Assembly: GCF_000423825.1 (NCBI RefSeq)
Contig: NZ_AUIS01000028.1
Span: 1 to 32,307 of the forward strand
From: Thermithiobacillus tepidarius DSM 3134
GTDB taxonomy: Bacteria > Pseudomonadota > Gammaproteobacteria > Acidithiobacillales > Thermithiobacillaceae
Direction: 5' to 3'
Length of the DNA: 32,307 nt
Part shown: piece after piece, positions 19,072-26,999 of the stretch
Numbering within the stretch: position 1 is the stretch's first letter
How the letters are laid out: each line of letters opens with the position of its first letter
Made by a program: the position numbers and the translations under genes
Notes under the pieces: generated by a model
Databases searched by the model: none
What the model was told of the DNA's origin: nothing
The model's input: the letters and a program-made list of their open reading frames with translations, nothing else

Positions 19072-19236
19072 GACTGCACGCCGGGCTGGAGCGCGGCAAA
19101 GCAGCGATTATACTAGGATGACGCCTTGGCCGGCCTTGCTTTTCCGGCAATTCGACTATTCTTTTGCTACGGGACGCCACGCCTGCGGCGCCGAATGCGT
19201 GCGGCATCCCGCACGACCACCACAGAGGCAGTGAAC

Positions 19237-19536
19237 ATGCTGAACATTATCGACCTGTCCACGGACGAGGGGAAAAACAACGATCTCTGCCTGGCCGAGT
19301 GCGTCAGCCAGGCCATCAACCGCTATCTGGCCGATCTCGGCGACTCCACGCCCCACAACCTCTATGCCCTGGTCCTGGAGGAAGTGGAGCGCCCCCTGCT
19401 GCTGGAGGTCCTGCAGCGCTGCCAAGGCCACCGCAGCCTCGCCGCCCAGTGGCTGGGCATCAACCGCAATACCCTGCGCAAGAAGCTGCAAACCCTCGGC
19501 CTGGACGAACGCCTGGCATCCGACGACGCCGACTGA
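19237..19536 (+). CDS. fis: Nucleoid-associated DNA-binding protein Fis
   Basis: A 99-residue protein, close to the 98 residues of E. coli Fis. The C-terminal helix-turn-helix (residues 67-88, SLAAQWLGINRNTLRKKLQT) is almost canonical, and the dimerisation helices with LYALVLEEVERPLLLEVLQ precede it. The N-terminal beta-hairpin arm is recognisable but divergent. The ATG at 19237 (AGAGG upstream) is preferred to a GTG two codons earlier. In many relatives fis follows dusB; here the 165 bases before it carry no dusB. Confidence 0.96.
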   Translation: MLNIIDLSTDEGKNNDLCLAECVSQAINRYLADLGDSTPHNLYALVLEEVERPLLLEVLQRCQGHRSLAAQWLGINRNTLRKKLQTLGLDERLASDDAD

Positions 19537-19577
19537 CCGGCCAGCAGCCGCAGCGACGCCCCCTCTGCCGACCATTC

Positions 19578-19606
19578 TTGTTTAACGCGCCCGGGCGCAC
19601 TAAAAT
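19578..19606 (+). promoter_or_regulatory. Likely purH promoter with palindromic spacer
   Basis: TTGTTT (19578-19583), 17 bases, TAAAAT (19601-19606) forms a plausible sigma-70 promoter about 50 bases before the purH start. The spacer contains a perfect 12-bp palindrome GCGCCCGGGCGC (19587-19598), positioned where a regulator could compete with RNA polymerase. A weak hairpin GCAC/GTGC plus six Ts (to 19617) overlaps it and could be a short fis terminator. Confidence 0.45.
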
Positions 19607-19660
19607 TGTGCTTTTTTCCGCGCGAATCGCGGCGCGGTTGGCCGATTGGAAGGGAGCACC

Positions 19661-21229
19661 ATGGGCACGATCAAACGGGCGCTGATCAGCGTCTCGGACA
19701 AGACCGGCGTCGTCGCTTTTGCGCAGGCGCTGCATCGCTTTGGCATCGAGATTCTCAGTACCGGGGGCACCGCCAAGCTGCTGGCGGAAGCGGGCATTCC
19801 CGTCATCGAAGTGGCCGACTACACCGGCTTTCCCGAAATGCTGGACGGCCGCCTGAAGACCTTGCATCCCAAGATCCACGGCGGCCTGCTCGGCCGGCGC
19901 GACCTGCCCGAGCACGTGGCGCAGATGGCCGAGCACGGCATTCCGCCCATCGACCTGCTGGCGGTCAACCTCTATCCTTTCGAAGCCACCGTGGCGCGGC
20001 CCGACTGCCGCCTGGAAGACGCCATCGAACAGATCGACATCGGCGGCCCCACCATGCTGCGGGCGGCGGCCAAGAACCACCAGGCCGTCACCGTGGTGGT
20101 GGACGCGGCGGACTACGAGCGCGTCCTGCACGAGATGGAGCGGACCGGCGGCGCCGTCGGCGCGGAACTGCGCTTCGAGCTGGCGCGCAAGGTCTTTGAG
20201 CACACTGCCCGCTATGACGGCGCCATCGCCAACTATCTCGGCAGCGTCCGCGCCGACGGCGGGCGCGACCCCTTCCCGCATACCCTGAACCTGCAGTTCG
20301 AGCGGGTGCAGGCTATGCGCTACGGCGAAAACCCCCACCAGCGCGCCGCCTTCTACTGCGACCCGGGCGCCGCCGATTCCGGCATTGCCGGTGCCCGCCA
20401 GCTCCAGGGCAAGGAGCTGTCCTTCAACAACGTGGCCGACCTGGATGCCGCCCTGGCGCTGGTGCAGGAATTCCAGGAACCGGCCTGCGCCATCATCAAG
20501 CACGCCAACCCCTGCGGCGCCGCCAGCGCGGCCAGCCTGGCGGATGCCTACGAGCGTGCCTTCGCCTGCGACCCGCTGTCCGCCTTCGGCGGCATCATCG
20601 CCTTCAACCGCCCCCTGGATGAAGCCACGGCGCAGGCCCTCTTGCGGCAGTTCATGGAAGCGGTCATCGCCCCCGAGGTCACGCCTGAGGCGGCGACGGT
20701 GCTGAGCGGCAAGAAAAACGTGCGCGTGCTGGCCACCGGCGCATTGGGCCGGCCGGCGGACAGCGCCTGGGACTACAAGCGCGTGCGCGGCGGCCTGCTG
20801 GTCCAGGATGCCGACCTGCGCCGCCTGCGCGACGACGACCTCGGCGTGGTCACCGAGCGCGCGCCCACCGCCGAAGAGCTGGCCGACCTGCGCTTTGCCT
20901 GGGCGGTGGTCAAGCACGTGCGCTCTAACGCCATCGTCTACGCCCGCGCCGGCCAGACCCTGGGCATCGGCGCCGGCCAGATGAGCCGCGTGGACGCCGC
21001 CCGCTTCGGCGCCCTCAAGGCCCAGGACGCCGGCCACGACCTCACCGGCTGCGCCCTGGCCTCCGACGCCTTCTTCCCCTTCCGCGACGGCATCGACGCC
21101 GCCGCCCGGGCCGGCGTCCGCGCCATCATCCAGCCCGGCGGCTCGATCCGCGACGAGGAAGTGATCCAGGCGGCCAACGAGCATGGCATCGCCATGGTGT
21201 TCACCGGCGTGCGGCACTTCAAGCATTGA
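19661..21229 (+). CDS. purH: Bifunctional AICAR transformylase / IMP cyclohydrolase
   Basis: A 522-residue enzyme for the last two steps of purine synthesis. The N-terminal MGS-like IMP cyclohydrolase domain (1-about 190) has [18 protein letters not shown] and [18 protein letters not shown]; the C-terminal AICAR transformylase domain has the catalytic KHANPCGAA and the late [14 protein letters not shown] motif. The end (GVRHFKH) is canonical. ATG 19661 follows AAGGGAG. The fis-purH order is common in gamma/betaproteobacteria. Confidence 0.98.
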   Translation: MGTIKRALISVSDKTGVVAFAQALHRFGIEILSTGGTAKLLAEAGIPVIEVADYTGFPEMLDGRLKTLHPKIHGGLLGRRDLPEHVAQMAEHGIPPIDLLAVNLYPFEATVARPDCRLEDAIEQIDIGGPTMLRAAAKNHQAVTVVVDAADYERVLHEMERTGGAVGAELRFELARKVFEHTARYDGAIANYLGSVRADGGRDPFPHTLNLQFERVQAMRYGENPHQRAAFYCDPGAADSGIAGARQLQGKELSFNNVADLDAALALVQEFQEPACAIIKHANPCGAASAASLADAYERAFACDPLSAFGGIIAFNRPLDEATAQALLRQFMEAVIAPEVTPEAATVLSGKKNVRVLATGALGRPADSAWDYKRVRGGLLVQDADLRRLRDDDLGVVTERAPTAEELADLRFAWAVVKHVRSNAIVYARAGQTLGIGAGQMSRVDAARFGALKAQDAGHDLTGCALASDAFFPFRDGIDAAARAGVRAIIQPGGSIRDEEVIQAANEHGIAMVFTGVRHFKH

Positions 21230-21290
21230 GGGCTCGCGCGGCGGAACCAGGAACACGGCTTCCGCCGCAAAGCGCATGCGATGCCCACCA

Positions 21291-21314
21291 CAGGAGCGGG
21301 CCAGCCCGCTCCTG
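21291..21314. repeat. REP-type palindrome after purH
   Basis: CAGGAGCGGG-CCAG-CCCGCTCCTG: a perfect 10-bp stem with 4-base loop, about 60 bases after the purH stop. The core GGAGCGGG/CCCGCTCC is shared with the REP elements further on. It has no T-tract, so it is not a classical terminator, but it could stabilise or end the purH message. Confidence 0.75.
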
Positions 21315-21448
21315 CCCCTCTGGACGACGCGCGGCCCGGAAATGCCAAACTGACGCCGCCCACCGCCGGCCCCACCCCCAATCCCCCAAAGCGGCACGCG
21401 GCCGTCGACGCGGCTCGGTCCGCCAGGCGCCTCTCGCGCCGGCACCGC

Positions 21449-21467
21449 TATCGCGAGCCAGCTCGCG
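21449..21467. repeat. Partial REP element
   Basis: TATCGCGAGCCAGCTCGCG contains the palindrome GCGAGC-CA-GCTCGC (21453-21466), the same core as in 27203-27226 and 27290-27306, but without the flanking GCTCCTAC. Confidence 0.6.
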
Positions 21468-21541
21468 CTGCCCCTCGCCGGTTTGGCAACTGGAGCGGCC
21501 GCGCCCCGGCGGCGGAAGGGGAAAGCGGCAACACCCGACAT

Positions 21542-21574
21542 CTGTTGGGCTTCGTTGCACTCAGCCCAACCTAC
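21542..21574. repeat. Hairpin repeat with GTTGGGCT / AGCCCAAC arms
   Basis: The arms GTTGGGCT (21544-21551) and AGCCCAAC (21563-21570) flank a 11-base loop. Reverse complement begins GTAGGTTGGGCTGAG. Hairpins of this sort recur in intergenic DNA of many proteobacterial genomes; this is a recollection of pattern, not a search result. Only one copy lies in this window. Confidence 0.6.
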
Positions 21575-21720
21575 CCGTCTCAATCCACCCGATCCCTCGG
21601 CGCTTTGGTGCAAACCGGTGCCCACGCCCACAGACCCGCTCCCGCCGGGCGCGGGCCGGATAAGGGGATGCGCCGTGGCAGGTCCCTGCAGCGGGCTGGT
21701 TCGCGCTGCCGCCCGCGGCT

Positions 21721-21787
21721 GTAGGAGCGATCTTGCTCGCGATTCGGTGGCGACCGGCCGGGGAATTGCGGACAAACCCGCTCCTAC
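21721..21787. repeat. REP pair (inverted, BIME-like)
   Basis: GTAGGAGC (21721-21728) opens and GCTCCTAC (21780-21787) closes a 67-base unit. The left half continues as GATCTTGCTCGCGAT and the right half as GCGGACAAACCC. This is the same head-to-tail-inverted layout as 21895-21962 and 27244-27312 with some decay of the inner palindromes. It resembles Pseudomonas-type REP elements. Confidence 0.8.
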
Positions 21788-21894
21788 GATCTTGTTCAGC
21801 CGCAGTGGGGCCCTGGATCGCGCTGACCCTCACCCTGCGGGCGCCGGCAGCGGAGAAGGGGCGCCTGAGCCTGAGCGGGTGCCGGTGAGGACGT

Positions 21895-21962
21895 GTAGGA
21901 GCGAGCTTGCTCGCGATCCCTTGTGCCGACATGCAAAAAATCGCGGGCAAGCCCGCTCCTAC
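21895..21962. repeat. REP pair (inverted, BIME-like), best conserved copy
   Basis: GTAGGAGC at 21895-21902 and GCTCCTAC at 21955-21962 bound the unit. Each half has an intact inner palindrome: GCGAGC-TT-GCTCGC (21901-21914) and CGGGC-AAG-CCCG near 21944-21956. Such units are spread by RAYT-type transposases in pseudomonads; no RAYT gene is present in this window. Confidence 0.85.
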
Positions 21963-22298
21963 GCTCGGAGGCGACAGGCGGATGGCTTGCGCCGTGCCGC
22001 TGCCGCCGCGAACGAACCCCGGGCGCGGCAAAACGAGCGCAGCGAAGTTTCGTGAGCGCAGCGAAAGCGACCAAAGGGAGCGGCAAAACGACCGGCCGTC
22101 GGGCCACTCCCGACATCCAATCCCGCCTGCGGGCGCCAGTCGCGCGTCTAAGGACAACCTGCACGCCCGTATAAAAATTTTGCTTTCCCCGGAGGCGCAA
22201 AACTAAACGGCCGGCATATTGCGGCGGCTGGCGGCGGCACTAGACTGGAAGTGAAGCTGCCGATACGAACACACATAAGTTGGCCAAGGAGGTGCAAA

Positions 22299-22835
22299 GT
22301 GGATACAGCCCATGACGGTTTCGCGGCGGAGCAGATCGACGGCTACGCAGAGGCACTGGCACCCATCACCCAGAATCCGATCGGCGTGGTGCGCAGCGAC
22401 ATCAAGGAGCCCGAGTACATCAGCTGGCAGGCGGTGGACTCCGAGATCGTGCTCAAGCCGGAGTACGGCGAAGCACTGATCGAGCTGCGGGATTTCTCGC
22501 ACGCCATCGTGCTCTTCTGGATGCATCAGGTGTGCATGACCAAGCTGCGGCACGTGCCGCAGGGCAAGGCCCGGCAGGTGCCCGAGGTGGGGATCTTCGC
22601 CTGCCGCTGTCCCCACCGGCCCAATCCGATCGGCTGCACGACGGTGCGCCTGCTGGAGGTGCGGGACAACCACATCCGGGTGCGCGGGCTGGATGCCGTC
22701 GACGGCACGCCGGTGATCGACGTCAAGCCCTATACCCCGCAGTACGATTGCGTGTGCAGCGACGACGAGCAGGTCATGCGCGCGATCGCGGCCAGCGTCC
22801 GGGTGCCGGCCTGGATCGCGCGCCTGACCTACTGA
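22299..22835 (+). CDS. TrmO/TsaA-family tRNA methyltransferase
   Basis: A 178-residue protein of the TsaA-like beta-barrel family, which in E. coli (TrmO) methylates N6 of the t6A37 nucleotide of tRNA-Thr using SAM. Seen here: QNPIGVVRSDIKEP at the N-terminus, the signature HRPNPIG (106-112) and PVIDVKPYTPQYD. It is shorter than E. coli TrmO (235) and lacks its C-terminal domain. It is unusually cysteine-rich around the signature (ACRCPHRPNPIGC; CVC at 151-153), where relatives usually have T-R-S. The GTG start (22299) has AAGGAGG upstream. Family is sure, exact substrate less so. Confidence 0.85.
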   Translation: MDTAHDGFAAEQIDGYAEALAPITQNPIGVVRSDIKEPEYISWQAVDSEIVLKPEYGEALIELRDFSHAIVLFWMHQVCMTKLRHVPQGKARQVPEVGIFACRCPHRPNPIGCTTVRLLEVRDNHIRVRGLDAVDGTPVIDVKPYTPQYDCVCSDDEQVMRAIAASVRVPAWIARLTY

Positions 22836-22849
22836 GCCGCCCGGCTCAG
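22832..22849. terminator. Shared palindrome over two convergent stop codons
   Basis: CTGAGCCG-CC-CGGCTCAG is a perfect 8-bp stem with a 2-base loop that includes the TGA of the TrmO-like gene (22833-22835) and, symmetrically, the TGA of the LuxR-type gene (22848-22846 on the minus strand). It lacks T-tracts, so it may act as a weak bidirectional terminator or 3'-end stabiliser. Confidence 0.5.
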
Positions 22850-23622
22850 CTCACCAGCGGATCCTTGATGACCGGGGGCTCGCCTTTCGCCAAGCGGCGC
22901 TTGTCCAGGGCGATGCGGAACAGGCGGATCATGTTGTTGACCGGACAGACCCTGGCGAAGGTCATCAGGATCAGCTGGGAGCGGTTGGTGACGTCGAATT
23001 TCTTGAAGATGTTGCCCAGATGCAGCTTGACCGTGGGCTCGGACAGGCACATCTTGTCCGCGATCTCCTTGGTGGACAGCCCTTCCAGCACGAGCCGCAG
23101 CAGCTCGGCCTCCCGCTTGGTCAGCAGCTTCTGCAGCTCCTGAATGCGGTCCTTGACGCTGTCCTCGATCAGCCTTTCCACTTCCAGGGCCGAATAGACG
23201 AGTTTTTCGAGCACGCGCTTTTCGATCCAGAGTCCGCCGTGGCGGACCTCCTTGACGGCTTCGAGCACCTGCTCGCTGGTCATGTTCTCATGGATGTAGC
23301 CTTGCGCGCCGGCGCGAATGAGATTGTAGATGAGCTCATCGTCGAGGCCGTGCCCGAACACCAGGACGGGCAGCTTCCCGGCGGCCGCCCGGAAGCGCGC
23401 CAGGAAGTCGCTCAGGGGGTACTGGAGGGCGCCGGTGTGCACCAGCAGCACATCGGGCCGCATCGCGCGAAACTGCTCCAGGCACAACGCCCCGGGCGCC
23501 ACGCAGGCAACCACCGCGATGTCGCGCTGCTGGGACAGGATCTGCACGAGGCCATCCACGTAGATGCCCGGATTGGCCAGGACGAAGATGCGAACCTGGG
23601 GTGCTGCTGGCTCGTCTACCAC
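22846..23622 (-). CDS. NarL/LuxR-type regulator with degenerate receiver domain
   Basis: A 258-residue protein. Residues 166-220 are a GerE-type helix-turn-helix (LTKREAELLRLVLEGLSTKE, recognition helix SEPTVKLHLGNIFKKF). Residues 10-125 have the fold pattern of a response-regulator receiver, but the catalytic residues are replaced: Ala16-Asn17 for the acidic pair, His62 for the phospho-accepting Asp, Phe89 for the Thr/Ser, and Glu112 for the Lys. It should therefore not be phosphorylated in the usual way. A long helical linker (about 125-165) joins the domains. GTG start with AAAGGAGG upstream. No kinase gene is nearby. Confidence 0.9.
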   Translation of the reverse strand: MVDEPAAPQVRIFVLANPGIYVDGLVQILSQQRDIAVVACVAPGALCLEQFRAMRPDVLLVHTGALQYPLSDFLARFRAAAGKLPVLVFGHGLDDELIYNLIRAGAQGYIHENMTSEQVLEAVKEVRHGGLWIEKRVLEKLVYSALEVERLIEDSVKDRIQELQKLLTKREAELLRLVLEGLSTKEIADKMCLSEPTVKLHLGNIFKKFDVTNRSQLILMTFARVCPVNNMIRLFRIALDKRRLAKGEPPVIKDPLVS

Positions 23623-23649
23623 GCACGACCTCCTTTGTCTCTGGAGGAG

Positions 23650-23677
23650 AATTGTATCGTTGCCTGGAAGCGCTTCC
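23650..23677 (-). promoter_or_regulatory. Promoter region of the orphan LuxR gene with 12-bp palindrome
   Basis: On the minus strand TACAAT (about 23656-23651) is a good -10 element about 30 bases before the GTG start. Just upstream lies the perfect palindrome GGAAGCGCTTCC (23666-23677), within the -35/spacer zone, where the -35 hexamer itself is poor. That suggests an activator or autoregulatory site, by inference only. Confidence 0.45.
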
Positions 23678-23779
23678 TGCGTCCGGGTGCATGCCGGGCT
23701 GCCAAGACAAGTGCCCAGCTTCCCGGCGTCTTTCTATCAGCATAGCACCGCCGCGAGCCTGGCCGTGGGCCTTGCTACC

Positions 23780-24646
23780 TTAGCCCGAGTCCGCCGCCAC
23801 CTTGAACGGCAGCACCAGCACCGGGCATGGGGCATCCCGGATCACCGCCTTGAGGATGAGCGCCCGATCCGGCGCCAGGCTGCCGTGCCAGGGCAGGACG
23901 ATCAGATCGGCATCGCGCTCCGCGGCCAGGCGCAGAATCTCGGCGCCCGGCTCGCCCTTGGCCAGGAAGAGCTTCAAATCCAGCTCCGCCGGGAAGTGGC
24001 ACATGCCGCGCACGCGATCGAGAAACTCCCGGCTCCAGGCGGGCCATTCATGCTGCGGCTGGTCCATGTAGCGGGGCACGGTCAGCGCCCCGGCTTCCTC
24101 GGACGCCGCCATCGCCGGACCCGCCACGTGCAGCACCAGGAGCTCCGCGCCGGCGCGGTGCGCCAGGTGGATGGTCGGGCCAATGGCGGTGGCGGTGCCG
24201 GGCGTGCCGTCCTGGGGCAGGAGGACCTGCTCCAGCCGCCACGCCGCCGGCAGGCGCTCCGGGGGCACCAGCAGCACGGGACACGGCGCCGTGCGCAGGA
24301 CCCCTTCGGCCACCGAGCCCAGGCCGCTGTCGGCGTCGGGCCGGCCTTCGTGCATGGCCATGACGATGAGTAGGCTGTGCCGCTCGGCCGCCAGGCGCAC
24401 GATGCCGGCGGCCGGCGCGCCCGTGACCGCGTCCAGGACGGCGCCGGCCAGCGTGTCGGCATCCAGGACGAGGCGTTCGCGCAGCTCGTCCGGCGCCAGG
24501 GTACTTTCGGCGGCATGCACGATGTGCAGCGTGGCGCCGGCCAGCTCGGCCATTCTGCGGGCGACGGGCAGGGCCGCCAGGGATTGGCGCGTGCCGTCCA
24601 GGGGCAGGAGCACGGTTGAGGCCGGCTCCACATGGCCGTCATTCAT
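23780..24646 (-). CDS. Tandem universal stress protein (two UspA domains)
   Basis: A 288-residue protein made of two UspA folds (about 8-128 and 137-283). Both show the USP end motif: SVAEGVLRTAPCPVLLV in the first and LILKAVIRDAPCPVLVLP in the second. The first retains an ATP-loop-like GLGSVAEG; the second (WHGSLAPDRALILK) is less canonical. USP domains bind nucleotide and act in stress survival, but the partner is unknown. ATG 24646 has AAGGAGG upstream and overlaps the end of the GH65 gene by 8 bases, so the two are co-translated. Confidence 0.92.
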   Translation of the reverse strand: MNDGHVEPASTVLLPLDGTRQSLAALPVARRMAELAGATLHIVHAAESTLAPDELRERLVLDADTLAGAVLDAVTGAPAAGIVRLAAERHSLLIVMAMHEGRPDADSGLGSVAEGVLRTAPCPVLLVPPERLPAAWRLEQVLLPQDGTPGTATAIGPTIHLAHRAGAELLVLHVAGPAMAASEEAGALTVPRYMDQPQHEWPAWSREFLDRVRGMCHFPAELDLKLFLAKGEPGAEILRLAAERDADLIVLPWHGSLAPDRALILKAVIRDAPCPVLVLPFKVAADSG

Positions 24647-26999
24647 GCGGTACCTCCTTCCAGCTGTCCCGGGCGACGCGCTGCCAGCGCCGCCGTTGCC
24701 CGGGCGCGAGTTTCACCGGCGCGGCGTCGGCGACGGCGACCATGAGCGGCGCCGGCCCCTCGGCCCCGAGCTCGACCAGCGCCGGCTCGATGCGCACCCG
24801 CAAGCGGCGGCCGCGCCACTGCACCGCAAAGCTCAAGGCCTGCCAGCCGGCGGGCAGGTGGGGGGCAAAGGCCAGTCCATCCGGGCGCAGATCCATGCCG
24901 GCGAAGCCGAACACGGCGGCCTGCCACAGTCCGCCCAGCGCCGCCGCATGCACGCCGCCCGCCGCGTTGCCCATCTTGTTGGACAGGTCGATCTCGGCCG
25001 CCTGGCGGAAATAGCTGAGCGCCAGCTCCGTATCCCCCAGGCGCGCGGCCAGCAGGGCGTGGATCGCCGGACTGAGCGAGCTGCCGTGGGCGGTGCGCGG
25101 CTCGTAGAAGCGGAAGTTGGCGACCCGCGCCGCCGGCGGGATGCGCTCCCACAGCAGATGGACGAGCATGAGCACGTCCGCCTGCTTGACGATGCGGGAC
25201 TGCTGGACGCGCGCCTGGCCCAGGAGCACGTCCATGGCCAGCCCGCGTTCGCAGGCCGAGAGGTCGATGTCCTCCAGTTGATAGTAGCCGCGGAACTGCT
25301 CGATCAAGCCGGTCTGCGGATCGACGCCGGTGTAGAGGCGCCGGGCGGTGTCCCGCCACTGGCGCAGCTCCGCCTCGTCCAATCCGAGGCGGCCGGCCAG
25401 CCCCGCCCATTGCGCCGGCCAGCATTTTTCGAGCAGTGCGGCCAGCTCCAGGGCGCATTCGAGATTCCACTGGGCCATGGTGTTGGTGTAGGCGTTGTCG
25501 TCCACGCCCTCGTGATACTCGTCCGGGCCCATGATTCGGCGGATGTGGTCGCGGCCATCCGCGCCCGGCTCGACCCGGCTGGCCCAGAAGCGCGCCGTTT
25601 CGAAGATGATCTCGGCGCCGGCGTGCAGCAGGAAGTCCGCGTCGTGGGTGGCCTGCCAGTACTGCCAGACCGCGTAGGCGATGTCGGCGCTGATATGCTG
25701 CTCCTGCTGGCCGGATAGCACCTGCAGCACCTGGCCGTCCGGGGCGATGGCGTAGAGCGGCGTCACCTCCTCGCCCGTGTCCGCCGATTCCCAGGCGTAG
25801 AGCGCCCCGCGATAGCCCAGGCGCTGGGCCTTGGCGCGGGCGGCGGGCAGGGTGTGATAGCGGTACATGAGCAGGGCACGGGCGGTGGGTGGATCGGTAA
25901 AGACGTAGAAGGGCAGCATGAAGATCTCGGTGTCCCAGAACACGTGCCCCTTGTAGGACGCCCCGGTGAGGGCGCGGGCGCCGATGGAGACGCGCTCGTC
26001 CTCGGCGTTGGCGGCGGCGATCAAGTGATAGCAGGCGAAGCGCAGCGCCCGCTGGGCCGCGTCGTCGCCCGCCACGGCCACCTCGGCGTGCTGCCAGCGG
26101 GCCGCCCAGGCATGCACGTGAGCCGCAATGAGGGCATCCGTATCGACGGATCGCAGCCGCTCCAGATGCTGCGTGGCCGCTTGCTCCGGCTGCGGCACGT
26201 CGCGCGAGGTGTACACCACCACCACCCGGTCGAAGCGGTAGGTCCGGCCCATTTCCACGTCCAGCGTCCAGGTCTCCCCGCTCTCGTGGCGGGCGCGCTG
26301 CAGCGGCGCCGCCGCCGCGCTGCCGCAGACGCGCAGCCGGTTGACGGCGGCGAAGATCACTGCCGTCCCGCGGCGGGTGCGCAGCACCAGCTGTTGCGCC
26401 GGGCCGGCCGCAGCCCCGCCGGCGGGGGCCGCGGGCATCAGCTCCACCCGGCCGGGCTCGTCGGCGGGGGGATCGAGGCCGATCTCCAGGTGCACGCGGC
26501 CGCTGTGATTGACGGGCGTGAACAGCATGGATTGCACCAGGACGTGGCGGTCGGCCAGGGAGGCGAAGCGCAGGCCGTGCAGGCGGCTGATGCGCCCGCT
26601 CGGATCCTGGAACAGCCACTCGCGCCAGAAGATGCCCTGCTTGAGGTCGAGGATGCGGCGATGCGCCAGGGTCGTGCTCTGGTCGAGCTTCACCTCGCTG
26701 CCATCCACGCTGCCGCGCAATTGCATCCAGTCGGGCGCCACCGCCAGCGCCGGCACGGGATCGCCGGGGTCGCAGTCGAAGATGCCGGCGACGAAGGTGG
26801 CCGGCGCCGAGAGCGGGCTGCCTTCGGCCAGCGAGCCGCGCGTGCCGACATAGCCGTTGGACACGGCAAAGAGGGACTCGATCTCGTGCTCCCGGGCCAG
26901 CGTGAAGCCCTCTTCCACGAGCAGCCAGGCGGGATCGGCGGTGGGGGCAAAGGCGCAGTCCGTGGCGGGCATGGCTTGCGTTCGGGCGTCGTCCATCAT
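24639..26999 (-). CDS. Glycoside hydrolase family 65 protein (disaccharide phosphorylase type)
   Basis: A 786-residue GH65 enzyme; the family contains maltose, trehalose and kojibiose phosphorylases. In order: N-terminal beta-sandwich (about 20-280), linker, (alpha/alpha)6 barrel with SYKGHVFWDTEIFMLPFY and the catalytic-acid motif MGPDEYHEGVDDNAYTN (Glu494), the phosphate-site-like HGSSLSPAIHA, and a C-terminal beta-sheet domain. The exact sugar cannot be told. Start ATG 26999 (or 26996) follows GGGGAA; an ATG at 27038 would add 13 unlikely residues. No beta-phosphoglucomutase, the usual partner, is next to it; instead a USP gene overlaps its end. Confidence 0.92.
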   Translation of the reverse strand: MMDDARTQAMPATDCAFAPTADPAWLLVEEGFTLAREHEIESLFAVSNGYVGTRGSLAEGSPLSAPATFVAGIFDCDPGDPVPALAVAPDWMQLRGSVDGSEVKLDQSTTLAHRRILDLKQGIFWREWLFQDPSGRISRLHGLRFASLADRHVLVQSMLFTPVNHSGRVHLEIGLDPPADEPGRVELMPAAPAGGAAAGPAQQLVLRTRRGTAVIFAAVNRLRVCGSAAAAPLQRARHESGETWTLDVEMGRTYRFDRVVVVYTSRDVPQPEQAATQHLERLRSVDTDALIAAHVHAWAARWQHAEVAVAGDDAAQRALRFACYHLIAAANAEDERVSIGARALTGASYKGHVFWDTEIFMLPFYVFTDPPTARALLMYRYHTLPAARAKAQRLGYRGALYAWESADTGEEVTPLYAIAPDGQVLQVLSGQQEQHISADIAYAVWQYWQATHDADFLLHAGAEIIFETARFWASRVEPGADGRDHIRRIMGPDEYHEGVDDNAYTNTMAQWNLECALELAALLEKCWPAQWAGLAGRLGLDEAELRQWRDTARRLYTGVDPQTGLIEQFRGYYQLEDIDLSACERGLAMDVLLGQARVQQSRIVKQADVLMLVHLLWERIPPAARVANFRFYEPRTAHGSSLSPAIHALLAARLGDTELALSYFRQAAEIDLSNKMGNAAGGVHAAALGGLWQAAVFGFAGMDLRPDGLAFAPHLPAGWQALSFAVQWRGRRLRVRIEPALVELGAEGPAPLMVAVADAAPVKLAPGQRRRWQRVARDSWKEVPHE

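Larger units (their letters stand above)
21230..22298. other. Gene-free 1.07-kb region rich in palindromic repeats
   Basis: No ORF here has a credible start, family or codon pattern. It holds REP-type palindromes (21291-21314, 21449-21467, 21721-21787, 21895-21962), a different hairpin repeat (21542-21574), and a duplicated GAGCGCAGCGAA (22035-22046 and 22054-22065). The AT-rich stretch near 22170-22190 (TATAAAAATTTT) may belong to the trmO promoter. The region looks like a non-coding landing site for repeats rather than a decayed gene. Confidence 0.7.

Noticed and set aside
21291-21962. CRISPR array, because several similar palindromic units follow one another
   Set aside because: The units are unequal, inverted in pairs and irregularly spaced, with no constant spacer length and no cas genes; REP/BIME fits.
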